Of a stretch of 64,000 bases of DNA, positions 37,266 through 49,606 are shown one piece after another. Made by a program: the position numbers and the translations under genes. The DNA is from Cephalopachus bancanus (Eukaryota > Chordata > Mammalia > Primates > Tarsiidae). The notes under the pieces are model-generated. The model saw only the letters and a program-made list of their open reading frames with translations, did not search any database and had not been told where the DNA came from. The DNA is taken from assembly GCA_027257055.1 (NCBI GenBank), contig JAPVLO010000977.1, positions 62,001-126,000 of the forward strand, written 5' to 3'. Within the stretch, counting starts at the first letter, position 1; every line of letters starts with the position of its first letter.

Positions 37266-39515
37266 AGTATTATTTTAAAACTTGTCACTAATCAGCGAGT
37301 GCAAAATTGTGTTTTATGTGAGAATGTGAATAAAAAATTGATGTTGCAGTTTATGCTTTCAGGGAGAAAATAGCTTTGCAGAAATGAAGAAAACTCTGTA
37401 GCTTTCATAGAGAAAGAGTAATTGATAACATTTTCATTCTTTTCGTCCTTATCTGTTCTTCCCACTTTTCCTGTCCTTGTTGAATATAAGCGTTATTCAG
37501 CTTTATATCACCAACTTTGTATCTTCAAAGATGTAAAATATAAGCTTTTTTAAAAAATGAATCCTTTAATCCTGATGACAGAAGAGATAGACTTAGATTT
37601 TCCTATGCTATTATCAGATCTTTAAACCACAAGTTCCTTTAACTACCTCTCCTGCAAGATTTATCTCCTAGTAAAATTTCCTTGGCTCACAGTCACTTAG
37701 TGGCAACACTGGTATTTGAAGCCAGAAAGAATCAACTCAGAGCCCAGAATCTTAACTTCACTGATATTATACGGGAGAGCTACATAATTCATCAAGAAAT
37801 AATTAAGGCAGGAAAGGGATAAACAAATCATAGAAAATATTATTAGGTATAATCAAATAGACATTATGGATGAGAAGGGATTTCTGGATATTATAACCCT
37901 CTACATTGGGGTGACAACAAAACAGGAACGAACAAGAGTGCAACTGTGTTACAAAACAAGAAGGACAATGGGTTCAGCTTTAGATATTTTGCTTTTGCTA
38001 CATACTAAGGACATACAGCATGAGGTTCAAAATGAGCTTTTAGTCTCTTTCCTATAGGGCTTAAATTCATGTTTTCTTCTAAATAAAATTCTTACACTTG
38101 TCACTTCTCTATCCATTTTAGTGTATGTTTGTACTTCTAAGGTTAGAGATTGAGGAGCAGTAGCTGGAGGGCAACAAATCAAAATGTGAAGGCAGATGGT
38201 CTGTTGGAATCAGAGTTGTAGAAATGTCAGGGAGAACAATGTCCATCTTATTTTCATCTGTAGCAAATTAATAAGCAGTATAGGATCTACCAGTAGCCTA
38301 CACTTTCTGGGAAAGTGAATTCACTACCCAGCTGTATCAATTAATTCTTTGTTGCTGAACTACTTCAGCAATTCCATTTTGAGTTAAAGTTTGGACGATA
38401 TAATAAGGCATTCAAAAAGCAAAAGGTTTCTACTAAAATAAAGAAATACCTGAGGGCAGAACTTATGTCTTATTAAAAATTATATTTCTAGGTCCTAATG
38501 CAGTGCATTCAACAGGTACGATATTCAATAAACATTCACTTTATGAACCTATTACGCATTTCACTAAGGTTTATTGGCCAACCAATGTATGTCACTTTTT
38601 AGATTGTGAGGATACCTGAAAAGGGGAAAAAAATCACTGTCCTCTTAGAAAGTATATTGTACTGACAAAGAAGACGGCAGAGAGGTTAACAAACTTATTC
38701 TCTCTGGCTTTCTCCAGTCTTTTCTCTGAAACTGAGTATCAACCAATTGTGAATATCTATTCTGAGAGCTTCCATCAGAATACATCCAGCTGTCTATACA
38801 ACAGGAGTGGGAGGGAACCAAATCCTGAGGGGCCAATTCAATTTTTATCCATCAGTCACGGTGACTGTTCAGTGACTCAGGGCATCATCCTCAAGCCACC
38901 AATCCTTCTTCTTCCTGTGACTTTCCTAAATAAAATTAAAAGTGAGAAAGTAAAATCATCAACTAGCTTGGAAAGTTAGAAAAAATGTATGTTTCATAAT
39001 ATTTAGTGGGAGAAGGTGACTGATAAAATACAACTTCATGAGACTTCCCCCCAGAACGCTTAGACATTTATTCATAGGGCCAGAATAAACACAGACTAAC
39101 AAGCAAACAGCTGGATTGATTAAGAAGGCTCAAAAGCAAATAAAAAATAAACGTTAACCACCAGATATTATTAATAAATTATTTTTACATTTAATCTAAA
39201 TAAAGTCATATTAAAAATATTTTCAGGCAAACCTAGTATATTTACTAATAAATAAAGGATGTATCGATGCAAATGTACACATCATTTGTTAAACTCCACA
39301 GAATGTAAAACACAAAAAGCGAATCCTAATGCACATTATGGACTTTAGCTGAAAATGTTTCACTGGTGGTTCATCAGTTGTAACAAATAAGGAACTTATG
39401 AGGAAGGGGAGGAGGGCTCTGGAAAATATGATTTTCCACTCAATTTGCTATAAACCTACAAAAACTGTTTTTAAGAATAACATCTGTTAATTTTATAAAA
39501 AGGAATGAAGAACTG
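37266..39515. other. Largely unassigned sequence
   Basis: About 2.2 kb with no gene or repeat recognised. The open frames present are 60-76 codons with no domain. Any distal exons of the neighbouring TSBP1 gene could not be picked out by eye. Confidence 0.4.
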
Positions 39516-39519
39516 GTAC

Positions 39520-39865
39520 ACGGCTGTCGCACGGCCGCAGGGACAGCATCGCCCCGGGCCAGGCCGCCCCCCGCCCCCCCCCGCCCCCTCCAGGGGCCGG
39601 CCCTGCCGCCGCGCCCCCCGCGGTCTGCCAGAGCTGCGACCTCCATGGCCGCCAGCGCAAGCGACCGAACTGGGAGGCGCAGGCTTTGGCCCGGATGGAG
39701 GCTGCGCGGCGGCGGCGCCCCTCATGGCAGCCCGGCCTCCCGCCCGCGCCGAGACCCGCCGCTAACCGCGGCCGGCAAATCCGCCGTCCTTCAGACCCGG
39801 GCCGCCTGCCCCGCCAACCCAGCCCAGCGTCGGTCCCGCGTTTCCCTGGGATTGAATATTCAAGG
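39520..39865. other. Isolated GC/CpG-rich island, origin unknown
   Basis: About 350 bases of very GC-rich sequence with many CpG dinucleotides sit abruptly in AT-rich DNA. Overlapping open frames occur on both strands (for example 39493-39885 minus and 39645-39902 plus) because GC-rich sequence has few stops. Their Pro/Ala/Gly/Arg make-up looks like translated 5' UTR, not a protein domain. It may be a promoter CpG island, a retroposed GC-rich 5' UTR, or an assembly join. I do not recognise it. Confidence 0.6.
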
Positions 39866-41466
39866 GTTTGAGGGGATTTTTTCACTCCACTTTCTGTATT
39901 AGCTTTCTGAGGAAGTCCGCAGTACAGATTTCATGACACTTCCTATGGTTTTCAAGATTATATCATAGTGATCAGATTTTTCTTGTTCTATACTGTATAT
40001 TTTCTCATTGTTTTAAACTGTATTTTTATATTCTTATTTTTACTTATGTGGACAATTATCACCATCTTAAAGAAACTGACCAAATACTTTGTTACTTTCA
40101 TTGCTTCCTCAAGGTTAAATTACATTTCCCATTGAATTTTCGAATGATTCTTGGTCATGAAATACTAGATTGAGATCAGTAGATTAGATATCAGAGAACC
40201 TGGGATAAGATAGGTCTCTGAAGAAATCAGTCTGAAGCCTGAATAGAATCAGGCACTTTTGACTTGCTATCATGTGTACCCCCTCCAACCAGCTGAAAAA
40301 AGGAGAAAAGATCGGGACTTGGAATATCATCCTGGTTTCCAGAATCCAAGGTTCATGTTTTCCTTGGAGATGTTGAAGAGGCTTTCCTGGGTACAGGGAA
40401 AATGTCCAGAGGACCTACATCAGGGAATCAAAGAATGAAAAGGGAGTGCAGAGTCCGGAGAAGAATGTTTGGAGGAAGATGTAGATAACGCACTAGCCAG
40501 TCATGTCATAAAAGTAGGTTCAGAGGCACACTTAGAGAGATCCTTCAGGGAGAGACAGTTTGGAGAACAGATGATAGCCCAATACTCCCTTTCATAACAA
40601 CCCATTGCCTAAAGTTCATTCTCAGGGGACACAGAGATGACTTCCTTCCTCACAACACTGTCCTTGGCAAACCCTTGGGCCCCATTCTGCCCTGTCCCCA
40701 ACCTTTACCTCTCAATACCACCTCCTTGACTTGAGCCCCCTACTGGCCCAGCAGGAAGTTAAATCTCTGTGAAATGTCTGGATGCCCAAATATTCAGAGG
40801 CCACACCCTTGTTACCCTCAGAACGCATCAGTTTCGGATGAACTGTATTTGAATCCAGTGTCACATTCACTGCAAAGAAAAAAAATTATTCTGATAATTA
40901 ATCAGTATTGAAAAGTATTAATGATATGCTATTAACAACCAAACGGGCAAACAAAAGTTTACTGACATAAGAAATTTAAAGTGGAAGAACTTTCTAGAGC
41001 ACCCAAAACAGTCTCTATTACAACATGTGAGAAATCTTTGTCTGGCTGAACAGGAATCACCAATAAGTAGATCACCATATTTTTAATGATCCCCATGAAA
41101 TATTTATGCCAAATGAATCTCAGTGAAATCTCAGCTTGCAGCCTTGAAAGTAAGCGAAGCTATGTCACTAACTGTTTTCTTCCTCTTCCTTAACTAGATC
41201 ACTGGGGAATGGGCAGTAGGAAATGCAGGTATTGTCTTTTAATTCTTTTGCTTTTACTGTGTCTGCAAACTCTTATCTCATTCAGCACTGGGCCTCAGTT
41301 TCATTCAGGTAAGCCATATACTCTCTTGTTTCTCAGGTTTCCTTAATGACTGAATAGTCACTGAATATCTCGCATAGGTGATTGTGGGAAAAGGGGGCTC
41401 AGAAAAGTGTGCAGTAAGGTTTCCAACACAGAGTGTGCTCATTCTGTTTCTGTTTACCTAACTTAC
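39866..41466. other. Sequence downstream of BTNL2, no gene recognised
   Basis: Lies 3' of BTNL2 on its strand. It would hold the gene's 3' untranslated exon(s), but no clear one was identified. The segment 40560-40860 is less AT-rich than its surroundings, without an open frame. Confidence 0.45.
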
Positions 41467-41562
41467 CTTTTTAACAAAGCTTCCTCTTGATGAGGTCTAT
41501 AGCTGCAGCAAGAAGCAATGTCAAAATAAGCAATATCTTCCATGAAAAGGTCATACTAGACT
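41467..41562 (-). pseudogene. BTNL2: BTNL2 exon 7: transmembrane segment and stop
   Basis: Acceptor 'tttcatttcag' leads into ESSMTFSWKILLILTLLLAA, a membrane span, then AIDLIKRKLC and TAA at 41471-41473. The basic KRK tail is a stop-transfer signal. Only four bases after the stop lies a consensus donor, AAAAG|GTAAGT, implying that the mRNA carries at least one 3' untranslated exon further left; I could not find it. Confidence 0.85.
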
Positions 41563-42219
41563 CTGAAATGAAACCACAGAATTCCTTTAAGTCATGAAAC
41601 AAGGACAATATCAAGATTGTCTTTGTCTTCTGAGCAGCTACTGGGATGGAAAGAAGAGAGGAAATCGAGCGTCTCAAGGAGGCAGTTGGTCTGCACCTCT
41701 CTGTGATGGAGAAGCAGAGAAGAGACTGCAAATTTATGCCTCATGTTTGCTCCTCTCAAAAATGCACGCACAATTTTTTTCCCTTCTCTCTTTCAACTGC
41801 ATCACACAATCACTAGAATTACCTGAGTGGCACAAGAATAAAATTACCTAAGCACAGCGATAAAGAAGGTGTTAATAAAAGCTTCTAATCCAGTAAAAAA
41901 AAATTGAGAGGAAAATAGCAAAGTGCTATAATAGTTTTTACATCAGAATAAAAGAGTTTGGCGATAAAGACAGAGTCAATTATGAGAATTTAGTGTGTAC
42001 CCAAAAATAAATATAGTGTGAGACTCTAGTTGGGAATGCAGGGGGAAAGAGGAATAAGATTCCTAAGTGTCTGGAAAATCATCTTTGCTGAAGTTAACAG
42101 GAAAATTCATCCAAGAGAAGAAAATAAAAATTATTTTAAAAGAATAATAAAGCAAGTAAGTATGGTTTGGTCTTAACAACTATTTCCCAAACCTGAGAGG
42201 AACATATTAAATCACCCAC

Positions 42220-42502
42220 ATGAGGGGGAAAAAAAGTTCCTGTTTTCTCCTTGACCAAAAAGGGAATGCTGATGGAATAAATCATGTTCACACGAGAAAT
42301 GTTTGTGGCCAATAGAAATGTCTTCACATGTAATAGTACATAGCTGCCTGGAGTCATGGCCTCAGAAGACGGTGTTATTACTTTCCCTTTGATGTCCCTC
42401 CACTGCACGTAGGCTGTGGGAACCACCCATCTGAAAAGCACATCTGCTACACGTCTCCATCCGTTAATTTCTCCATGGTGATCAGTGGGGAAGAACATAG
42501 AC
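42220..42502 (-). pseudogene. BTNL2: BTNL2 exon 6: second IgC domain, broken
   Basis: Acceptor 'tattcccag' leads into SLCSSPLITMEK. A TAG at 42447-42449 replaces a glutamine codon just before MCFSDGWFPQP, then one base is lost near 42415. The continuation in the other frame reads YVQWRDIKGK, ATNIS and SISIPFLVKEK. The second Ig cysteine is gone: the expected TC is IY in NMIYSISIP. The last exon base before the donor GTGGGT is T instead of G. This exon has the most damage. Confidence 0.9.
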
Positions 42503-43399
42503 CTGGGAATAGAGATCAAGGAACCCAAGCCTAGCATCTCTTCAAGTGGTTGGGTAGTCAGTGACTTCCATAGGAGGGAAGAGGGGAATGCAGAGGGTTT
42601 GAGGAGGAGAACAGAGTTTAAGGAGGATTATATTCCATTTAGGGATGAGGTTGACTGGAGCATTTTCTTGTTTTGTTTGTTTATATTAAAAAAAATTCTG
42701 CAACAGATTAGGAGGTAAGATAATTTTTCATATCCAACATTTTTCTTCTGTTGCAGAGAAGAAAATAACTTTGACCAGGACATGGATCACATGGACAGGA
42801 TAAAAAAAGTTAAAGGATATTCTTAAAGATCAGAATCTTATAAATATCTATGTGTAATAGCAGAAAATGATGGGACTTATTTAACTTCTTAACATGTGGT
42901 CCTGTGCGTATTTTCCACATGTTTATTAATTTAAATTCAAAATCCATTAGAGACACATGTAGAATATCCAAGATTTTGTCCTATGTCCTCAATAGCCTTT
43001 GTTCACCTTGGACAATCAATTTCCACAAACATAGACAGTGGGAAATCATGAGGCAGGGAGTGATTTTTTACCTTTTTTCTCCAGCCCTGTTGACACTACA
43101 AATCTATATAATTTTTTAATTTGGTGGGTCCAGTTTAGTCTTCAAATTATTACATTTCCTAGAATTTATTACATTTCCTGGAATTTATATTTCATAGTGT
43201 GAAATAATGAGTCCTGTATAAATTTATGAAGTGAAATTATCAGATTTCCCTAAATATGTGGTCACTTTTTAACAACAATAGTAAGGATACAAGTTCTTTA
43301 TCCAAATAATTAAATTTGGTCCATCTTAGTTTGTGGACTTTGAGTATTTTTTTTTTTACAATAGATCTCTTGAATTTATTCCTCCTAAATGTTTAACTG

Positions 43400-43660
43400 A
43401 AATTTTGTATTATTTTACCAACGTCTCCCCAACATGCACACCTCCCGAGCCCTGGTAACCACTATTCTACTTCCTCAACTCAGTTTTTTTAGATCCCACA
43501 TATAAACGAGATCATGCACTATTTGTCTTTCTTGCTTATTTCTCTCAGCATAATGTCCTCTAAGTTCATCCATGTTGTTGCAAAATGACCTAATGTCATG
43601 TGTAGTATTTACAATAGTTCCACAAAGTGGAAGTTTCAATATAAATCTGACAACCAATGA
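43400..43660 (-). mobile_element. Old L1-like fragment in BTNL2 intron 5
   Basis: 'ggtaaccactattctacttcc', 'acatataaacgagatcatgca', 'tctcagcataatgtcctctaagttcatccatg' match the antisense of ancient L1 3' sequence. No coding capacity. Confidence 0.65.
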
Positions 43661-43747
43661 CATTTAAGGAAATTTCAAAAACCAGATAAATTTTCTAGAG
43701 ATGTTGAATACAACAAGGTGTTGAATACAAAACAACAGATTCCTTAC

Positions 43748-44095
43748 CTACCACCTTCAGATCCAAACTGGCTTCGTGGTTGACAGCATCTTGTTCAAAA
43801 AAGCAGTGGTACTTCCCATCATCTGAAGGTTTGGCACTGTGTATCTTCAGGGTCACTCTGCCCTTGTCAAGGGCATCACTCACCAGTACAGTTCTTCTTC
43901 TATACTCAGTCATCTGTTCTCCAGCCACATGGTCCCCATGCAAATACACATGCATAGCAGGGTAACGGTGCGATCGAAACCACCTCACCTCCATGCTCTG
44001 TGCATCAGCCTTGGGGGACAGGTAACAGGTTAAATGTATGTCTTCTCCCACTCCAACAAAGATGGACTGAGAAGGTCCAATCACTTTCAAGAAAG
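43748..44095 (-). CDS. BTNL2: BTNL2 exon 5: second IgV domain, open frame
   Basis: Acceptor 'ttgagcag' leads into FLKVIGPSQSIFVGVGEDIH. The Ig cysteines are in LTCYLS and YHCFFE, with MEVRWFRSH (the core tryptophan), the TVLVSDAL stretch and SDDGKYHC all present. It ends SLDLKVV with donor GTAAGG. All 348 bases are open in one frame with no internal stop. This is the only Ig exon of the four without a disabling change, so either it is kept by chance or a shortened product uses it. Decay elsewhere makes a working full-length protein unlikely. Confidence 0.9.
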
Positions 44096-47000
44096 CTGCT
44101 CAACACAGCAAACAAAACAAAGAATCAAAGTGGAGCAAATAATATCATTACCAAGATTAGCTCTATGGTGTTTAGAGACCACAGGCATCCCAGGAAAGCA
44201 GTGAGGCCCAAGGTCATCCTTTGGAGAAGTGAGTGCTTCAGAGACTCAGGACAGAGGTTCAAGGAAGAAATATCCCATGATATGTTTCAGTATATATATA
44301 AAAAAAATCTGCAATTGAACCCCCAACTGCCTTTACCTATAATTTCATTCAGTTTACAGACCAGTAACTTACAAATTTTGCAGTTAAAATTTTCAGAATA
44401 AAATGAACATTTCACAAATTTGGCCTGAGGATTCCTCTGTACCTGAGGCCCTATGTAACAAACTGCAACCTAACTTATTGTGGAAACTAACTGAAAGCCT
44501 AACTTAGGAGTGCGTGTATATGTTTTCAATGAATAGTTGAGCAACCATGCTTTAGTCAATTACATGTGGCTAAATGTGCAAACCTTGCTCAAATAGACAA
44601 ACACTGAGCTGTAACCAGTAGAGCTGTCTCCATATCTCACTTCTGTTTTCTGGACCTCACTTCTGTTTTCTGTCCTTACATGCTGTCTGCCCAACTTAAT
44701 GCCCGGAATTTTCTGAACATGCTCTGGTTCTGAGGGTTTCCTGATTCATGACTCATTCTTCACTCAAGTAAATTCTGCTAACTTTAGTCTGTCTGAGGTT
44801 TTTCTCTTAAGACCTCAAATCTATTTATCTTTAACTACTTCTTGATCTTTCCCAATTTCTAAAATCATAAATTTGGCATATTACTCCCCAAATCATAAGT
44901 TTGTTCTGGAGTTAAACAAAATAGTCTATATAAAGTTCTTGTGTAACCACGCAGTGTGAGCAGAGTCACATAGACCTGTGACACTTGAGGGCATTGGAGC
45001 ATATTACACTCTCTGACTTGATAATGGGAAGAGTTGAAAATGAGTTCCAGGTGGACTTTTAGTAGTGAAATTTGAAGAAACCTACCTCTAGGTAGTCTCT
45101 ATAATACCTTGCAAGTCTGGTTAACCATTGTATCTTATTTCATCAATGTTCCACATCTGTGAAGTTATAGATACACACCAAGCTGAAGTCCCCAAATAAT
45201 TTTGAGAAAAATTTCAAAATCAAGAACTGGGGAGGTGTGTCTCTCCTTGGAACTGACAAAATACAAGATGTAAAGCAACAGTGAATGTAAAAAAGTACTG
45301 TAATTCTCCCACTGTGGAGGATGGGAACAATTTTCTCTGAGAGCTTTTCTTAATCCAAGCTATATTACACTTTTCATTCTCATAAGCCCCTGGTCATGGC
45401 AATTTTGCTCTATTCCAAATTCATAGCCACCCTTTTCTATCAAATGATAAGAATGGTTCTGCGTACACTGTGATAATTTATAATAGAAATATAAGCATAC
45501 AATTGTAGGTTCTTTGCATGGAATCACTGGTCAAAGGCATAACATCCGGGTTGTGTCATTGGCCAAAAGTGCTACTACCTTTCTGGACAGAAAGTCACTG
45601 TCAACACAATTTTAATTTTCAGATCATTTTCTTCTCTTCTAGATAATATTTGACTCCCTGTTATTTTCAGCATTTTGTTTGTAGTTTTACCTGAAACAGT
45701 AGTATCTCCTTCTTTATGTATCTATTAATGTCTGCAAACAAGTTTAAGAAACAGAAAAAAATGAACTAGGGATTCGTGTGGCTATTTCTCCCTGTATGTA
45801 TCTTACAGGAAATCACTAAATAAAGCAGATTGTTTCCTCGCCTCCTTTACCCATATGAGTACCATCTTCCCAGTCCATGTCCTGTGTTACATTTCGAACT
45901 TCAAACTCATTTGCCCTGCTAAAAATAGCAGATTAAGAACTAAAGCTGATTTTAAAAGACACTAGAGGAAACAAAATGTAAGTATGGAGATTCATTTCAC
46001 TAGGTGCAGCATAGAAACACAAAATCATCTTTCTAGAATCCAAGTAAAACTAAAGTTTAAAGTGCTAGAAAAATCATGCAGCCATTTGTTAATAATAATT
46101 GAATACACACTTCTTGAGAGCAGCTCTGCATAATTTCCTTTTTCAGTACAGTTTTGTATACAGTATTCCATACAATTCTATGCTCAAATTTATTGTTTTG
46201 TTTTTAAGAATTGTATGATTGTTCTGAAATACCTACTGAATATCCACTAAAAAATTTAACCCATCTGGAGTGTGAAGTACACTGAATTATACACGCTTCT
46301 TTAAATCTGAAACGCTTGTCATCATACAATACAATCTCTTTCTATCCACATATTTAGTAGTGTAGTATCTTGTTCCTCAAATAACGCTAAGTTACATTAT
46401 ATGTAGTCTCTTATAATTGGACGCTACACTAGAATAACTTCAACTCATTCATTTTAGAAGTGAGAAAAACAGAAGCAGATAAACTGGCAAAATCACACAT
46501 AAGTGATTAAGAATGTGCACTCTTAAGTTAGGTAAACATAGATTACAAGGCAAGCAGTACAATTTTTAGTGGTTTTCGGTAAACTACTTATGTCTTTAAG
46601 ATTGTTTTCTAACTTTAAAATGAGGATAAATGTATTAATCTTTACAATTATTATGAGAAAAAATAAATAATTCCTGTAAACTACATAATATTTTCAAAAA
46701 CTAGTCATCATTTTATAACCCTATGACATTACTTGCCAGAGTAATAGCTAGATTTTGTCTCTTAGGACTTCTTTAGAGAGCTGGAGTGTCCTTCTTCTGG
46801 GCCTCTAGTTCATGAGGAAAATACAGAGGTGGCTGTGGAGCTCCTGGGCTCCTCAGTCACCACGGGTCACCCTCAAAGTTCCTGGGGGCACAGCCCTCCT
46901 CCTCTGCCTGACACAAAGCAAAAGGAAGCTCCACCTTTCTCCTTGGTTAACTGTGGCCCAACTTAGAAACAAAACAACTTGGGGTTGTATTTTGTGTGCT

Positions 47001-48208
47001 GGGACTCCCATGGGCATGTTAACTTGACTCAGAGAACTCCAAGAAATGACTCTTCCCCAGCAATCTACTTGAGGGATATAAAATTTGTTTCAGCCTGCGC
47101 CAAACACTGGCTTAGCTCCCTGATCTACATCTCACAATCTCTGCCAGTTAAGGTTTTAGTCAGATCAGACACATTTGCTACCCAAGGTAGAAGGGGTTCT
47201 GACTCAAAAGGCAGAACTTACAGGTATTCTTTCCTCAGACTGTAGAGTTATCTTTGACCTTCCTGAGGCCCTTCCCTTTATCTTTATGGTCTGATGGTGT
47301 CAAAGGTGTCACAATAGACTCTGGCAGAGATTGAGGTATGTTTATCATCCTGAGCTTCCTCAAAAAATCACTGAAAGGTGTACTTAAGATCACATATTTT
47401 TGTAATGGGTGACATGTTAAAGAGCCGGATATTGATGAAGAAGGACATGAGAGATTCAGGTTTCTATGCATCCGGGCAGGAAGCAGGGTGATTGTCTTGG
47501 GCTAAGAAGAGAGGCAATAGAAGGAAGGAGATGGTAAGTAGGTGAAAGAGAAACTGAAAGGGGATCTAAATCAGTTGGCTGTTTTTTAAGCCACTTATCT
47601 TAGGTATAGTAAAATAATACCTACAGTCCAACTTTAATGTTAAAAAAAAAGAAAATTATCACCTGATCCACAGGATCCCAAGCTGCAACCAGGAAATAAC
47701 CATATTTATATGGTTCCAATAGCCATAAGGCTAGGAGCCTTCTTGGGTGAGGAACAGGTTCATGACCTATAGCAGGGCTAGTGGTTGGAGGCCCTGGGTG
47801 CCACCTCTAATTATCATGATGACACTGCTGTCACTCACATTCAACATGTTTTAAAAGGACCTCCAGACCCCCACCAGCTGTGCCCTGCCATCCTTTACAC
47901 ACCCCAAAGTAGTTCCCTTTCCTGTCACCACACAGAGCAGAGACAATGCCGTGTCCCTTGCAGGTGTCCATCTAAGGCTCATTGGAGTCGTTTTGGCCTC
48001 CCAAAGTGGCAGATTACTTAGTAGAAAGTTCCCTAAAGGAGGTTATGGAGGCCTGTGGTTTCAGTTTCCTCTGGTACTAATTGAACATAAGACTTGGTAA
48101 TGTTATGTCTCAGTTTGTCCTCTGGATCACAAGGTCTCACGGTAACACCTACATCCTGGGGAGGGGAGAGACTCCTCCCACAGGTGCATGCTGGTATCTC
48201 CTACTTAC
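44096..48208. other. BTNL2 intron 4
   Basis: About 4.1 kb between the microexon and the second IgV exon. A MIR lies at 46500-46700. The segment 46750-47240 is richer in GC with 70-90 codon open frames on the plus strand, without a recognised domain. The rest is AT-rich and unassigned. Confidence 0.5.
46495..46705 (+). mobile_element. MIR SINE, sense
   Basis: 'aagtgattaagaatgtgcac', 'taaactacttatgtctttaag', 'ctttaaaatgaggataaatg' and 'attatgagaaaaaataaataa' follow the MIR order (promoter part, core, tail). Confidence 0.7.
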
Positions 48209-48229
48209 CCATCTCGATTTATAATTTCT
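48209..48229 (-). pseudogene. BTNL2: BTNL2 exon 4: 21-base linker microexon with a stop
   Basis: On the minus strand a pyrimidine-rich acceptor ('cttttttccag') precedes 21 bases read as AG-AAA-TTA-TAA-ATC-GAG-ATG-G, then a consensus donor GTAAGT. The position, phase and length fit the short linker between IgC1 and IgV2 of BTNL2 (K-L-Q-T-E-L in human, from memory). Here the glutamine codon is TAA. Assignment rests on a short match plus strong splice sites, so it is less certain than the other exons. Confidence 0.65.
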
Positions 48230-48989
48230 CTGGAAAAAAGAACAAGAATAGCATATTAAGAAATTTGGTCTAAGGGAATGGAGAGAGACTTTTTTTTAAA
48301 AAAGTAAGTTCTACGTATTTAGGAAGCTCAATTATTAAAAAATATATAAATGTAGAAAAATAGTCTCCTTTTTTCCCAGATTACCATGTTTTTTCCTCAG
48401 CCTAAAAAAAATGCTCTTACTTCTATTTCCCCAAGATTCTGGGTTTTTTTCTGCTAATATTTGCCATATAAATATTTAGCTATCAGTTACAAAAATACTA
48501 CATATTTTTTATAGATACATGGAAAGCATAAAATTATATAGACATAGACAATTATCTATAGTTACCAACTGAGAAATTACATATATAATGTAGATATCAT
48601 GTATAATATATAAGCTTTTAATATCAAAATATAACATTTGCTTTTTATCTATCCATTTATATGAATTATTATATATTTATGTCCAAATATAAAAGGCATC
48701 CCAAAAGTCTTAGTTACAAGTTATTTAAAACCAATAAGGAAATATTTATATATAGATAAATGTAACCTTTATCACTGAATAGTAAATGAGAATTTTTTAC
48801 AACTATTATAATTTTTTAAAATAACATTTTTTCAGCAGTGCTATAATTTATTAACAAAAACATGACACTCTACTGTTGTATTGGATGTTCTATTGATTTT
48901 TCTTGATATTTATAAATGACGCTATACTTAATATTATGTATGCAGTTGTCTCCACCTTTAGCTATCTTCAAATGAAAGATTTGTAGAAG

Positions 48990-49273
48990 GCCGGGCTCGG
49001 TGGCTCAGCCTGTAATCCCGCGCCTTTGGGAGGCTGAGGTGAGTGGATTGCCTGAGCCCGCGGGTTCGAGACCCGCCTGGGCAGCGAGACCTCATCTCTA
49101 CAATAAATCAAAAAATCAGCCGGGCGTGGTAGCGCATGCCTGTAATTCCGGCTACTTGGAAGGCTGAGGCGAAAGGATCGCCGGAGCCCAGCAGGTTGAG
49201 GCTGCAGTGGCCAGGAGCGGCCACTGCACTCCGGTCTGGGCGACCGAGTGAGACTCCAATTCAAAAAAAGAAA
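48990..49273 (+). mobile_element. Young Alu SINE in BTNL2 intron 3
   Basis: Complete dimer beginning 'gccgggctcggtggctcagcc' with intact Pol III A box (tggctcagcctg) and B box (ggttcgagacc). CpGs are well kept. A perfect 16-base duplication 'gaaagatttgtagaag' flanks it at 48974-48989 and 49274-49289. Best available consensus-like copy of the lineage's Alu in this window. Confidence 0.96.
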
Positions 49274-49606
49274 GAAAGATTTGTAGAAGTAATTGGCACA
49301 AGACAGCATTAAAAATGTTTAAAGTTGAAGGAATATAGTTTAATTTTCCTTACAATGCAATACATACTTGTGAATAAAAAGAATCAGTGTAGAAAGAGAA
49401 AAGGTAATTTCCAAAATAATTGAAGTACCATTAACAGTTATTCAAACTGTAGTGTATATGTTTTCAGTCATAAATGTTTTATATCTTTTAGTGCATTTTA
49501 CTAATTGTTAGATATTAATGTGTATTTTAAAAATGAGGTACTGTAGTACAGTGTCTGGTATTTCTTCTGCTGATCTGGGTATGTTGGTCCTAGAGACAGA
49601 ACTAAC

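Noticed and set aside
39493..39885. 130-codon minus-strand and overlapping plus-strand open frames in the CpG-rich island
   Set aside because: GC-rich sequence lacks stops by chance. The translations are low-complexity Pro/Ala/Gly/Arg and no domain or splice context supports them.
23291..41466. Expected 5' exons of TSBP1 (C6orf10), the gene left of BTNL2 in human
   Set aside because: I looked for its short N-terminal membrane-anchor exon and early exons on the minus strand, but nothing matched well enough to report.
46812..47245. Overlapping 71- and 88-codon plus-strand frames
   Set aside because: Intronic to BTNL2 and without domain or start context. The region is simply less AT-rich.
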